A stretch of DNA of 47,034 nt from Lachnospiraceae bacterium (GCA_030526245.1 JAUNDD010000010.1:15095-62128), one strand, 5' to 3'. Positions 33,364 to 42,773 are shown, counted from the first letter of the stretch. Translations and numbers: made by a program. The notes: generated by a model from the letters alone, not told the origin.

Positions 33364-35277
33364 TTATTTCAAATTATCCAGCAGCTGACGAAGCACAACC
33401 ATCTTCTTCTGCAGCTGTTCTCCCGACGGATCGCCCCTTGTCTCCTGCCTGCGTATTTCGACCTCCTCTGTTTCTCCTGACGGATGATCCTCACTCTCAC
33501 TCCGCAAATCTCCGACGCACTCTTCTCCGCCGGGCATACCATTGGTCGCCAGATCTTGCAGCCGCTGCGCACATGCCTCGATTTCCTGCACAGGAACTCC
33601 TTCCCGGCTTAACACATGACAGCATGCCGTCAGCTGATCGATGCTTTCCTCACAGAAGCTTTGCCGGATCCAGCTGCTGACGGATAGTTCTCCTCCTTCC
33701 AGTTCATCCAGCATTGCCTGGAGCTGCTCCCAGTACAGCACTTCGGGCTGATCCGCCGTCATCACATCCATTCCGCCGGCAGCTGTCGACTTCTCCAGGC
33801 TCCCCAGCTTTACGAACAATCCGGCGATCTGGCAGGCCTGGTGGATCTGGCCGTTTTCTCCATCCGCGCTGCTCTCTATCCTCTCGATTTTCTCTTCCAT
33901 CGCATCACTTGACGACTCATCTTCTCCGGCGCCACGTCCCGTTTGTCCTTCTTCCAGGTACACCCTTCTGTTATCCGCAGATGAGTCATCCTCCATGGCC
34001 TCTGCCATCTCCACAACCTTGCGAAACCATCCCTCCGCCATCCGGCGTCCCTCCTCCGGATCCTCCCATCCGTAGCGATAGGCCAGCCCGATCTGCAGCG
34101 CTGTCAGGATGTAATCATCTCCTGATGAAGCCAGCAGCTCCTCCTGGGTATCTGCTCCGCCCAGCGGGATGGTATGCAGGATCTCCCGCAGCTCCCGCTC
34201 CTCCGCTGTATCAAATATGCCGTCCGTTAAACAGGTGTCCATCAGGATCTGCCAGGCCTGTCCCCGGGAGGGTTCCAGATAGATGGCCTGCCGCAGCAGC
34301 TCCCGGGCCTTTTCCGTGGGACTGACCTGGGCCTCTGCCACCATGCGGGTGTAATCCAGCGCCTGTCCCGTCTCCGTATGCAGTTCCTCGTTTACCGCCC
34401 TGCCAGCCGCTGCCCCGGCAAAAATAGCCAGCAGCAGGGCCAGCCACATCTGCTTTCTCCTCTGCTCCCGCCTCTGTCCTCTTTTGTATTCCAGCAGTGC
34501 CTGCCGCACCGCCCCCGCGCTCTGATAGCGCCTGGACGGTTCTTCCTGCAGGCAGTTTTTTATGATCTGACCTAAACGGTCCGGACAGCCCGGCACCTTG
34601 CTCTTGCACATCTGGACCGAATAGGTCATCCCCGAAACCGCCCGGTAGAGTACCGCCCCCAGACCGTACACGTCCGTTCGCGCGTCCAGTTTTCTGGCGC
34701 TGTCATACTGCTCCGGAGCCGCATAGCCCACGGTCCCCTTTCGGATCAGGTCCTCCTGTCTGTGTACCCCTGCTGCGGATCCAAAATCCGTCAGCACCAG
34801 CCGTCCTTCCTTCGTTCGGATAATGTTGGCCGGTTTCAGGTCCAGATGCAGGACCGGATGCGTGCGGGTGTGCAGGTACTCCAGTGCTCCTGCGATCTGA
34901 AGCCCCACCTCCAGGGTCTGACGCTCCGTGAAATGCTGCGATCCCTCCAGATCCTTTTGCAGACTGTGCCCCCGGATGTATTCCATCACCAGAAAAACAC
35001 TGCAGTCGTTTTCCAGCACATCCACCACCTTCGGCAGTGAAGGATGATCAAAGCGTTTCATCATCTGCATCTCATGATAGGCATCGGCCTGACGGTTTGC
35101 CCTGGCGATCTCCTTCACCGCCCAGAGCTGCTCTGTCTGTTCATGCACCGCCAGATAGACGCTTCCCTCGCCGCCTTTCCCCAGCTGCCTGAGGATCCTG
35201 TATTTCCCCAGTTTTGTTCCTGTTTCCAGCTGTCGCACCCCCTCCTGAAGTTCCCGATGTCCTTCCTCTGATTTCAT
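33364..35277 (-). CDS. Membrane Ser/Thr protein kinase (Hanks type, non-RD) with extracytoplasmic helical domain
   Basis: A 637-residue kinase. The cytoplasmic catalytic domain (25-265) has the Gly loop LGKGGEGSV (32-40), Lys55 in AVKE, the catalytic loop HLDLKPAN (H144, D146, N151), DFG (165-167 region) and AAPE (about 186-189). The usual HRD arginine is Leu, making it a non-RD kinase that may not need activation-loop phosphorylation. A single helix (277-295) follows an Arg/Lys-rich stretch, so the remaining 340 residues, which look TPR-like (ARELLRQAIYLEPSRGQAWQIL), should lie outside the membrane. PASTA repeats are absent. The secreted Ig-like protein follows in the same operon. It has its own promoter at 35409-35437. 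Confidence 0.9.
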   Translation of the reverse strand: MKSEEGHRELQEGVRQLETGTKLGKYRILRQLGKGGEGSVYLAVHEQTEQLWAVKEIARANRQADAYHEMQMMKRFDHPSLPKVVDVLENDCSVFLVMEYIRGHSLQKDLEGSQHFTERQTLEVGLQIAGALEYLHTRTHPVLHLDLKPANIIRTKEGRLVLTDFGSAAGVHRQEDLIRKGTVGYAAPEQYDSARKLDARTDVYGLGAVLYRAVSGMTYSVQMCKSKVPGCPDRLGQIIKNCLQEEPSRRYQSAGAVRQALLEYKRGQRREQRRKQMWLALLLAIFAGAAAGRAVNEELHTETGQALDYTRMVAEAQVSPTEKARELLRQAIYLEPSRGQAWQILMDTCLTDGIFDTAEERELREILHTIPLGGADTQEELLASSGDDYILTALQIGLAYRYGWEDPEEGRRMAEGWFRKVVEMAEAMEDDSSADNRRVYLEEGQTGRGAGEDESSSDAMEEKIERIESSADGENGQIHQACQIAGLFVKLGSLEKSTAAGGMDVMTADQPEVLYWEQLQAMLDELEGGELSVSSWIRQSFCEESIDQLTACCHVLSREGVPVQEIEACAQRLQDLATNGMPGGEECVGDLRSESEDHPSGETEEVEIRRQETRGDPSGEQLQKKMVVLRQLLDNLK

Positions 35278-35408
35278 ACAGGTCCTTTACTCACGCCTGC
35301 TTTTGATCTTCGAATCTCTGCCTTCGCATCATCCGCTACGCACTCGAGCGAAGCCTCAATCTTAGTATCGGGTCACTCATTGGCTGTAATTTCATATTGT
35401 ATGATGTA

Positions 35409-35437
35409 TTTATATACAAACAGAGGCTTTATGTCAA
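35409..35437 (-). promoter_or_regulatory. Promoter of the kinase operon
   Basis: Minus-strand TTGACA (35437-35432) and TATAAA (35414-35409) with 17-nt spacing, a near-consensus sigma-A promoter. The leader of about 125 nt (35278-35400) contains a CTTCGC/GCGAAG inverted repeat but no recognised riboswitch. Confidence 0.85.
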
Positions 35438-35480
35438 TCCATTTAACGACAGCCAAGACTCATTGCGCTTTGCACGATAG

Positions 35481-35506
35481 CCGCTTTGCGGCGGTCGTCC
35501 GGATAC
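35481..35506. repeat. Second copy of the CCGCTTTGCGG / TCCGGATAC repeat
   Basis: The 26 bases here differ at only two positions from 11756-11781: CCGCTTTGCGGCGG, two variable bases, then GTCCGGATAC. The following bases to 35550 hold a GGCAGGCA/TGCCTGC inverted repeat. It lies between the argS terminator and the kinase promoter. Confidence 0.8.
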
Positions 35507-35556
35507 TTACCTGCTATAGGATTGGGCAGGCAGAAAATGCCTGCTGGGATTTCATG

Positions 35557-35590
35557 AAAAAAGGCAGCCGCTGTTTCCAGCAACTGCCTC
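35557..35590 (-). terminator. Terminator of argS
   Basis: AGGCAG-TT-GCTG-GAAA-CAGC-GG-CTGCCT stem with a GAAA loop, followed by TTTTTT on the minus strand. It lies about 70 nt past the argS stop. Confidence 0.92.
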
Positions 35591-35661
35591 TTCGGGTCTG
35601 TGATGATTCTATTTTTTTACTGACGCTTCAGCCTAAACGGTCACCCGTTTCCGCCTCCGTC

Positions 35662-37428
35662 TTACATCCGCTCCGGTGCGTCGAAGCCCAGCAGATCGAT
35701 GCTCTGCTCCAGCACGCGTCTGGTCAGCTCCAGAAGTGCGATCAGGGATGCCTTTCTTTCGCTGTCCTCGCAGGCCAGGATTCTGGTCTCATGATAGAAA
35801 CGGTTGAATTCGTTGGCCAGCTCATAAATGTAGGAGCAGATCTTGTGCGGAGCCAGCTCCTGGGCGGCCTGCTCGATCACGGCTGCAAAGCCGGTGAGCT
35901 TCAGGCTCAGTGCCTTTTCACTTTCGTTCTGTGCCGGCAGATAGGAATACTCGCCCAGTTTGCCGCCTTCCTTCTCGTAACGATTCAGGATGGACTTGAT
36001 ACGAACGATGGTGTACAGGATGTAGGGACCGGTGTTGCCCTCAAAGGAGGTGAACTTATCCGTATCGAAAATGTAGTCCTTGGCAGCCTGGTTGGACAGG
36101 TCACCGTACTTGATGGCAGACAGAGCCACCGTCTTGGCGGTCTCGCGGGCCTCGTCCGGATCCGCCTCATGGTTTTCCATGATCTTTTTGAACATCTCCT
36201 CGTTGATGTCTGCAATCAGATGCTCCAGACGCATAACACCGCCGGATCTGGTCTTGAAGGGCTTGCCGTCCTTGCCGTTCATGGTGCCGAAGCCCAGGAA
36301 GGTCAGCTCGGTCTCGTCCTTGACGATGTGAGTCTTTCTTGCACAGCGGAATACCTGGGTGAAGTACAGCTCCTGACGCTTATCCACCACATAGATCACA
36401 TGATCCGGATCCCAGATCTCACGGCGCATGACCAGCGTAGCCAGGTCTGTGGTGTTGTACAGAGAAGAACCGTCGGACTTTAAGATCATGCAGGGCGGAA
36501 TCTCCTTGGTGTCGGTCTCTTCCTTGACGTCAACGACCAGAGCACCCTGATCCTCATGGGCATAGCCCTCGTCCTTTAAGCGCTGCACCATATCCGGAAT
36601 GTAGGGCTGTGCATCGCTCTCCTTCTTCCAGAGGTCGAATTCCACATTCAGGTTGCCGTAGTTCTTCTTCAGGTCCTCGATGGACACGGAAAGAATGTGC
36701 TGCCACAGAGCAAAGTAACCGCGATTGCCGTGCTGCAGCTCGTAGGTCGCCTGCATGGCCTCTTCCTTGTAAGCGGCATCCTCCTTGGACTTTCCGCTGG
36801 CGCAGGGATAGATCTCCTCCAGCTCACCAATGGTAAAGGGAGCCTCGGCGGGATATTCGCCCTCAAAGCCCGGATCAAAGTAGGGAAGCTCCGGCTGACG
36901 ATGCTTCAGCTCCGTGATGATCAGACCCATCTGCAGACCCCAGTCACCCAGATGCACATCGCCGATGACCTCGTGACCCTTAAAGCGCAGGATCCGCTTG
37001 ATGGTCTCACCGATGACCGCACTGCGAAGGTGTCCCACATGAAGCGGCTTCGCCACGTTCGCTCCGCCGTAGTCGATGATGATCTTTTTCGGCTGAGCGG
37101 CCTTTTCAACGGAAAGGTTCTCGTCGGTGCTCATCTGTTTCAGATAGTCGGCCAGGAAGGCATTGTCCAGCTTCAGATTGATGAAGCCCGGCTTCACCAT
37201 CTGCACATCCGAAAAGATCGGATTGCCTTCCAGCTCCTTCACTACCGCCTCTGCGATCTGAAACGGTGCACAGTGATAGGCTTTTGCGCCGGCCATGGCG
37301 CCGTTGCACTGATATTCACACAGGTCCGGGCGATTGGACAGCACGGTCTTACCCAGCTTTCTGTCATACCCTGCCTTTTCAAACGCATCTCCCATTACCT
37401 GATCGATAATTGCAATGATCTGCTGCAT
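35662..37428 (-). CDS. argS: Arginyl-tRNA synthetase
   Basis: Class I synthetase of 588 residues that charges tRNA-Arg. It has the N-terminal additional domain, the HIGH-type motif KPLHVGHLRSAVIGET, the DVHLGDWGLQMG segment, the Rossmann second half (IYVVDKRQELYFTQVF), a degenerate KMSKS loop (KPFKTRSGG) and the DALR anticodon-binding domain ending LGFDAPERM. Length and domains are normal. AGGAG lies 6 nt before the ATG. The 135-nt leader carries an AAGGGGATCCCCTT palindrome (37474-37487) inside a longer GCTGA/TCAGC stem, with no T-box signature. Confidence 0.97.
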   Translation of the reverse strand: MQQIIAIIDQVMGDAFEKAGYDRKLGKTVLSNRPDLCEYQCNGAMAGAKAYHCAPFQIAEAVVKELEGNPIFSDVQMVKPGFINLKLDNAFLADYLKQMSTDENLSVEKAAQPKKIIIDYGGANVAKPLHVGHLRSAVIGETIKRILRFKGHEVIGDVHLGDWGLQMGLIITELKHRQPELPYFDPGFEGEYPAEAPFTIGELEEIYPCASGKSKEDAAYKEEAMQATYELQHGNRGYFALWQHILSVSIEDLKKNYGNLNVEFDLWKKESDAQPYIPDMVQRLKDEGYAHEDQGALVVDVKEETDTKEIPPCMILKSDGSSLYNTTDLATLVMRREIWDPDHVIYVVDKRQELYFTQVFRCARKTHIVKDETELTFLGFGTMNGKDGKPFKTRSGGVMRLEHLIADINEEMFKKIMENHEADPDEARETAKTVALSAIKYGDLSNQAAKDYIFDTDKFTSFEGNTGPYILYTIVRIKSILNRYEKEGGKLGEYSYLPAQNESEKALSLKLTGFAAVIEQAAQELAPHKICSYIYELANEFNRFYHETRILACEDSERKASLIALLELTRRVLEQSIDLLGFDAPERM

Positions 37429-37576
37429 AGTCTTCTCCTGTCTTCTGATTCATTCCATCGGCTGACGCTCCATAAGGGGATCCCCTTTGCCGCATCAGCA
37501 CTCCCCGCCTGTATCCGTCAGGCGTACGCTGCTTTGCACGATCGACCGGGATATCATACTCCGGCCATTGTCTGCC

Positions 37577-37606
37577 ATTATACCGCCGCTCCCGATATTT
37601 GCGCAA
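37577..37606 (-). promoter_or_regulatory. Promoter of argS
   Basis: Minus-strand TTGCGC (37606-37601) and TATAAT (37582-37577) with 18-nt spacing, placed immediately after the terminator of the upstream gene. Confidence 0.75.
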
Positions 37607-37608
37607 GT

Positions 37609-37654
37609 AAAAACAGGCAGGTGCCCTCCGGATCCCGGCACCTGCCTGTTTTTT
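37609..37654 (-). terminator. Terminator of the large secreted-protein gene
   Basis: A 14-bp stem AACAGGCAGGTGCC / GGCACCTGCCTGTT with an 11-nt loop and T runs on both strands. It lies about 50 nt beyond the stop at 37702. Confidence 0.92.
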
Positions 37655-37701
37655 GTATACTTCCGTCTGCCGCTGCTTCCGTTAAGCCGGAAGATGGAAG
37701 A

Positions 37702-40700
37702 CTACTTCTTTACCGTAACCTTGACCCGCACATACACTCCATTCTGAGCGTAAACGGTTATGTAGCAGGTCCCCTTGCCCCGAGCCGTGATCTTACCCTT
37801 TGAATCCACGGTGGCCACAGCGCTGTTGCTGGATTCATACCGGACACCGCGATGGGATTTGACCTTCAGCTTTGAGCTCTCCTTCACAGCTTTTCCCTTC
37901 AGCTTATAGGTCTTCCCCTTGCTGGCCAGCGTCACCTTGTTTTTCCTGGCCGCTGTCGTGACCTTCTTCAGGTTGCCGGTCTTGCCGCCCTTGGTACTGA
38001 TGTGCAGCGCATTGCTCATGCCAAGCAGCTTACCCTGCCGATCGAATGCACTGACCAGATACTTATAGTAGGTTCCCTTTTTCAGCTTTTTCTGGGTATA
38101 AGAGGCGCCTGTCACCTTTGCGATCTTCTGGTACTTCTGCGTGCGTCCGCACTTTGCTCCGTACACCACATAATAAGCCGCCCTGGATGCCTTCTTCCAG
38201 GTGATCGTAATGGAGGTATTCGTTACCTTCTTCTGCCTGGCAAACAGGAAACCAAAGATCGTGCCCGAGGGATCGTTATCGTTTTGCAGCGAATTCACAA
38301 AATGATCCACCTGGGTCTGGGTGGCTCCGGAGGCGGCCACTGTCAGCGCCTTCTCCTTCGGTATCACTTCTTCTGCGGTCCGGAAGCCGCAGACCTTACA
38401 CTGCTTATGCCGCTGCCCCGTTGCCTGAACCGTCGCCTGCCGGTCTATGATCCAGTCCCCCGGAGTATGCGCCGCCAGCTGCCCCGTTTCTCCGCCTTCA
38501 CTGCAGATCTTCCAGTGACCGCTTTGATCCGCCTGCCAGCCGCCGGGATACCGGTGCAGATGTCCCGCTGCAAAGGGCACCGTTCGCACGGTAAGTACAC
38601 CGTTTGAAACCCTGCATTCGAACAGTTCCACGTTCTCATTCCCGCTTTTCACACAGATCGTTTCCAACGCATCCACATTGCCCGGGAAGGCATACTCACC
38701 CTTCGGACTCAGCTCCAGCTCCACGCTGTACAAATTGTCTTTCACAAAGGTACCCGACGGAGCAAACACATCGTCACCCTCAAACCATGTCACCTTATTA
38801 ACTTCGTATGCTGCTCCCTCCGGCACCTTAAAATCCGTTGTCGGGAGCGAACCCGCCATCGGAGAGACAAACCCGGAGACCTCCGCATTTCGAATGGATC
38901 TCTTCATGGAAACGGGCATCGTTACCAGCAGCAGCTGGTTCTGACTGATCACGCAGCTTTCTGCTTCATCTATAACGTAGTTTTCACTTCCCTCCATGGA
39001 GAGGCTCCTGAAATCAGCCAGATCGGTAGGAAATACATACGCCCCCTTCGGACTCAGCTCGATCCTGGCAACATACTCCCTGTCCTGTTCAAAGACGTCA
39101 TATTCATCCAATGGGAAGCAGGCACCGACTTCATACCAGCTCATACTTGTGATCTGTACATTTCCCGGCACGGCCACCAGGTTTTCCATTCCCGGATGAT
39201 GCTCTCCCGGCTGCGGCCGGTCCAGTCCCTTGACCTTCACATCCCGGATGATATCCCCCGCCTTCATGGGTTTGGTGATCATATTGCACTGCTTCATCCA
39301 CACCGTTCCACTTTCCAGGGAGATCAGCACCGCATTGCCGTTTAGCGTGAAGATGGAGAACTCCCGGGTATAATCTGTAGCCGAATAGTAGAATTTGTTC
39401 TCACCCAACGCCGCAATCTCGATTTTGGCATAATACTCTTTTCCACGCTCAAATGTGCTTTCCGCTGGAAGCGGCACGTCACTGTCCTTCTCATACCATG
39501 TCAGAGAGGTCACCTGGTAGTTCACATTCTCCGGTGTCTGAATATCCTCCTTCGTCACCCCTCGCTGGCCCGGCTGCGGCACCTCAAAGCCGGTCAGCTC
39601 AATATCATAGATTCTGGGAAGCGGATAGGCATAAAATACCGTCGTATCCAGCGTAAGGGAGGTGCCGTCCTCACTTCCACTGGCAGTAAGATTCAGCTCC
39701 TGCTGGGTCCCATCCAGATTATTCAGCGCAAAGGTGTCATATCCCTCTCCCCCCATCGTTGCTTTAAATGCATAGCCGCTCTTTGGTTTGAGCGTAATGA
39801 TCACATGGAAACGGGCCCCCTCATAGTACCTTCCATTGGCATCGACGTTATAATAGGGGTGACTCACGTCCGCACTCTCGATCTCGTAGGGCGCACCGGC
39901 CGGAACATGAAGATCCTCCTTGGTTATGGCCTTTTCACCTGCCATCGGAGTTATAAAACCATTGACCTCCACACTCGTGATGACCTCGCTCGCCTTCATC
40001 AGTACGGTCACCAGCACACATTCCTCGTCGTCATTTCCAACCCCGCACCGGTTCAGATTCAGCAGCGTCTGACCTCCGTTGAGTTTCAGACCGGTCGGAC
40101 GATTTCCAATGGCAAGATCCGCTGCAAACTTGTATGTATCCTTCGCCTTCAGATAGATTTTGGCATAGTATTTCTCCTGACTGAAAAATCTTCCCGAGAT
40201 TTTGTCCAGCTTTCTATTCTGCGCATCATACCACTCCACATTTGTCACGGTATAAGCCGCCTTCTCCGGCAATTCCACCTGACTGGCATCCTGCACGTAT
40301 CCGCCCGGCGTTGGTTCGACTAATCCGTTTACAAGGACCGTATTGATCTCCTTCCGCCGGTCTTCCCAGATGGGCTCCACCGTCAGGTCCCTGGTCACGT
40401 TGACCGATTGGTTCATATAGTAATCCTGATCCAGCTCTTTTACATGCCAGTACCCCGAAAAGCTCAGTCTGTCTGGCGGGGTAAAATCACACTTGTCAGG
40501 AAATGAATACCAGCTGTCTTTAATGATCCCTTCCACCGTTTTCATCCAGCCGGATCCGCCATTTGCTTCAAAGGAGATCTGACAGCGCTGCCAATCCATT
40601 TTGACTGAAAGGGCCCTCGTCCCGTCGGGATTAACGATGGTCTGACCTTCTACCCGGGCATTCGAAGGTTCCTGAATGGAGATATCCGGATAGACATACA

Positions 40701-42315
40701 GAAGCGTCCCGCCATATACGCTCCTGGTCTTTCCTTTGGCCGACAGGGCCCCATAAATGAGAAGCTGCTTCGCCGCGTAGATGCCCTCGTCCCCTGCACT
40801 TTCCGCGCTCACTGTGGCCGTGCTCATAATGTTCACCGAGCTTTCTCTCGCCCAGATTGCCGCATCATTGGTAGCGTATGCATCCAGCTTGCCTTTAACA
40901 AGAAGGTTGCCCATCTTCGTCTCGATCGCGCTGTCATACCCCCGCACCGTTACGGATGAATCCTCATCGATGGTGAGCGTTCCGTATTTTAAATACATGC
41001 CGTCTCCCCTGTATGCGCGGATATCGACCGTACTGTTAATGATGTCGATATTTCGATAGGCGGAGATCATTTCCTTAACATCAACATCCAGGTATGATGC
41101 CGCCTTATTCGTTTCGATCTCTGCGTTCTCTATAACGATACTTCCGCCCTCCGAAACCAGCAGATTGTTGGAATCATACCCGATCACTCTTTTGTCCTGA
41201 ACTGAAATATCATTTCCTGCAATAATCGGATCAACCATCTCAAGCTTACCAGCTCCGGTAATATAGACGTCTTTAGCCGCCCTTACCCCATCAACCCTTC
41301 CGGTACCACTAATGTAAACCGATCCGTTATACGCATTAAGCGCCTGTTCATGATCATCGCCTATTTTGCCGTTATTAAACGACCGTCCATCCATATAAAT
41401 ATCGCACTGTTTGGAAATGACACAGGCACCGCTCAGCGTTGCTCCCTTATCCACCACAACATAGCCCCAGGGACCCTCGGCACAAACACCGGGACAACCA
41501 CCTGAATATACCGTTACATTCCCGCCTTCCAACACCTCAAACCAGCGCCAGGTCCGGATAACAGAATCCACACCATCCGCAGCTTGGAATTCAGCCTTTA
41601 CACCAATCCTGAAATCCCCCACATCAACAGCTCGCCCGTTTCCTCCACGAGAGGGCCACACCTCCAGCTTATGATCGCCTTCCACCACCACATCGTACTC
41701 TTTACTTCCGCGAATGGATATGATTTCAATATCGCGGTCTATATACAGCCTGGTATCCCCTACAACGCGAAGATGTACTCCATCCGGGATCTCGCTGGCA
41801 TAGACTGTCCCCGAGACATCCACGGTCTGGGCACCAAGCTCCGCGACTTCCTCCTCCATTCCCTCCGTCTGATCCTCCGGTTCGATCAGCATTTCAGAGC
41901 CGGCCAGCTCCTCCTGCGTTTCATCCTCCCCGGGATATTCTTCCGCATCGCCTGTATCTTCCAGCTCGACCAGTTCTTCCGCCATCCAATCCTCGTCCGG
42001 TTCCGCTGCAGAAGCATCCTCTATCAAAAAATCTTCTTCGAATGCATCCTGCACAGAGCCGGATCCATCCGCCGCCTCTGCTCCCTCTTCTTCAAGCAGC
42101 TCCAGTTCCTTCGGGTCATTTTCCTCCGAAGCCGCCAGATCCATGCCGTCTTCTGCTTCAAAAGTCTCCAGCTCCTGCCGTGTGTCATCAAGCTCCTCAC
42201 AATACTGCAACGGCTCGGAATAAACCTCCTGCGCATACACCGCCGAAGGCATCGATCCCATCAGCAACGTGGCGGATAGTATAATACTCATGATCCTCGA
42301 GTTTATCTGTTTCAT
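37702..42315 (-). CDS. Large secreted modular protein (beta-helix, repeated beta modules, Fn3-like and Big_2-like)
   Basis: A 1537-residue exported protein starting MKQINSRIMSIILSATLLMG, cleaved after PSAVYA. The ATG at 42315 has GGGAGG 7 nt upstream; the frame open to 42468 has none. An acidic region (about 30-165) precedes a right-handed beta-helix-like region (about 170-570) of short repeats such as GSVYISGTGRVDG, KDVYITGAGKLEM and GGSIVIENAEIE. Five homologous modules (about 620-1290) follow, each with V.V.GF..P.AG, then Y.V....WYE and a Y.A.I.L..K..Y.F block. A His/Cys-containing segment (KICSEGG, KQCKVCGFRT) comes next, then an Fn3-like domain (SITITWKKASRAAYYVVY) and a C-terminal Big_2-like domain (SSNSAVATVDSKGKITARGKG). 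No sortase motif or membrane anchor. Probably an adhesin or surface-associated protein; no catalytic motif seen. Confidence 0.85.
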   Translation of the reverse strand: MKQINSRIMSIILSATLLMGSMPSAVYAQEVYSEPLQYCEELDDTRQELETFEAEDGMDLAASEENDPKELELLEEEGAEAADGSGSVQDAFEEDFLIEDASAAEPDEDWMAEELVELEDTGDAEEYPGEDETQEELAGSEMLIEPEDQTEGMEEEVAELGAQTVDVSGTVYASEIPDGVHLRVVGDTRLYIDRDIEIISIRGSKEYDVVVEGDHKLEVWPSRGGNGRAVDVGDFRIGVKAEFQAADGVDSVIRTWRWFEVLEGGNVTVYSGGCPGVCAEGPWGYVVVDKGATLSGACVISKQCDIYMDGRSFNNGKIGDDHEQALNAYNGSVYISGTGRVDGVRAAKDVYITGAGKLEMVDPIIAGNDISVQDKRVIGYDSNNLLVSEGGSIVIENAEIETNKAASYLDVDVKEMISAYRNIDIINSTVDIRAYRGDGMYLKYGTLTIDEDSSVTVRGYDSAIETKMGNLLVKGKLDAYATNDAAIWARESSVNIMSTATVSAESAGDEGIYAAKQLLIYGALSAKGKTRSVYGGTLLYVYPDISIQEPSNARVEGQTIVNPDGTRALSVKMDWQRCQISFEANGGSGWMKTVEGIIKDSWYSFPDKCDFTPPDRLSFSGYWHVKELDQDYYMNQSVNVTRDLTVEPIWEDRRKEINTVLVNGLVEPTPGGYVQDASQVELPEKAAYTVTNVEWYDAQNRKLDKISGRFFSQEKYYAKIYLKAKDTYKFAADLAIGNRPTGLKLNGGQTLLNLNRCGVGNDDEECVLVTVLMKASEVITSVEVNGFITPMAGEKAITKEDLHVPAGAPYEIESADVSHPYYNVDANGRYYEGARFHVIITLKPKSGYAFKATMGGEGYDTFALNNLDGTQQELNLTASGSEDGTSLTLDTTVFYAYPLPRIYDIELTGFEVPQPGQRGVTKEDIQTPENVNYQVTSLTWYEKDSDVPLPAESTFERGKEYYAKIEIAALGENKFYYSATDYTREFSIFTLNGNAVLISLESGTVWMKQCNMITKPMKAGDIIRDVKVKGLDRPQPGEHHPGMENLVAVPGNVQITSMSWYEVGACFPLDEYDVFEQDREYVARIELSPKGAYVFPTDLADFRSLSMEGSENYVIDEAESCVISQNQLLLVTMPVSMKRSIRNAEVSGFVSPMAGSLPTTDFKVPEGAAYEVNKVTWFEGDDVFAPSGTFVKDNLYSVELELSPKGEYAFPGNVDALETICVKSGNENVELFECRVSNGVLTVRTVPFAAGHLHRYPGGWQADQSGHWKICSEGGETGQLAAHTPGDWIIDRQATVQATGQRHKQCKVCGFRTAEEVIPKEKALTVAASGATQTQVDHFVNSLQNDNDPSGTIFGFLFARQKKVTNTSITITWKKASRAAYYVVYGAKCGRTQKYQKIAKVTGASYTQKKLKKGTYYKYLVSAFDRQGKLLGMSNALHISTKGGKTGNLKKVTTAARKNKVTLASKGKTYKLKGKAVKESSKLKVKSHRGVRYESSNSAVATVDSKGKITARGKGTCYITVYAQNGVYVRVKVTVKK

Positions 42316-42426
42316 ACATGGTCCTCCCTTCATCCAAACGCCAAATGATATCTGTTTTGAGACACTCTTCTTGCTCTCAGGAATCCCTTCCATATCAGGC
42401 ATCTGCAGATTCCTCTCCATACTATT

Positions 42427-42469
42427 ATTATAGACAAACTCACCGGATACCATAGTGCCATTTGGCACT
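42427..42469 (-). promoter_or_regulatory. Promoter with palindromic operator candidate for the large secreted protein
   Basis: TATAAT (42432-42427, minus strand) has a poor -35 box, and a perfect palindrome AGTGCCA-TT-TGGCACT (42454-42469) sits at or just upstream of the -35 position. This is the layout expected for a site bound by a dimeric regulator. Leader length to the ATG is about 105 nt. Confidence 0.6.
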
Positions 42470-42488
42470 GTTTGCGTCTTACAGACGA

Positions 42489-42513
42489 TTACAGTTCACG
42501 CAGTGAACTGTGA
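42489..42513. repeat. Third copy of the GTTCACGCAGTGAAC hairpin
   Basis: ACAGTTCAC-GCA-GTGAACTGT stem-loop, identical in its core to 15538-15558 and related to 11785-11811. Further right, 42565-42579 is a near-palindromic ATTCGCTTCGCGAAT, and 42604-42620 is a copy of the GCAACCCTCGGGATTTT repeat. Confidence 0.85.
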
Positions 42514-42643
42514 CGGGCCAAAATCCATTTCAAATTGCCTTTACTTGACGAGTGCCATCCTATTCGCTTCGCGAATACAATCTGTAGCAATGGGGTTTTG
42601 GCCTGCAACCCTCGGGATTTTTCCGCTTCTGGTCCCACACACG

Positions 42644-42682
42644 CAAAAAGGACCGCAGCTGTCTTTCGGCAACTGCGATCCT
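42644..42682 (-). terminator. Terminator of clpB
   Basis: AGGA-CGCAG / CTGCG-TCCT stem (one bulged base on each side) followed by TTTTTGCG on the minus strand, about 90 nt past the clpB stop. Confidence 0.85.
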
Positions 42683-42773
42683 CACTTGAAACTTTTTTGC
42701 TAAGCCGGGTTATGGCGTCAAGGGGCATATTACGGTTTTCTTCACCCCCACCACACTCATACCGGGCGTGTCA

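Noticed and set aside
37429-37576. Possible T-box leader of argS
   Set aside because: No AGGGTGGNACCGCG-type T-box sequence; only a palindromic hairpin is present. The same check failed for greA-lysS.
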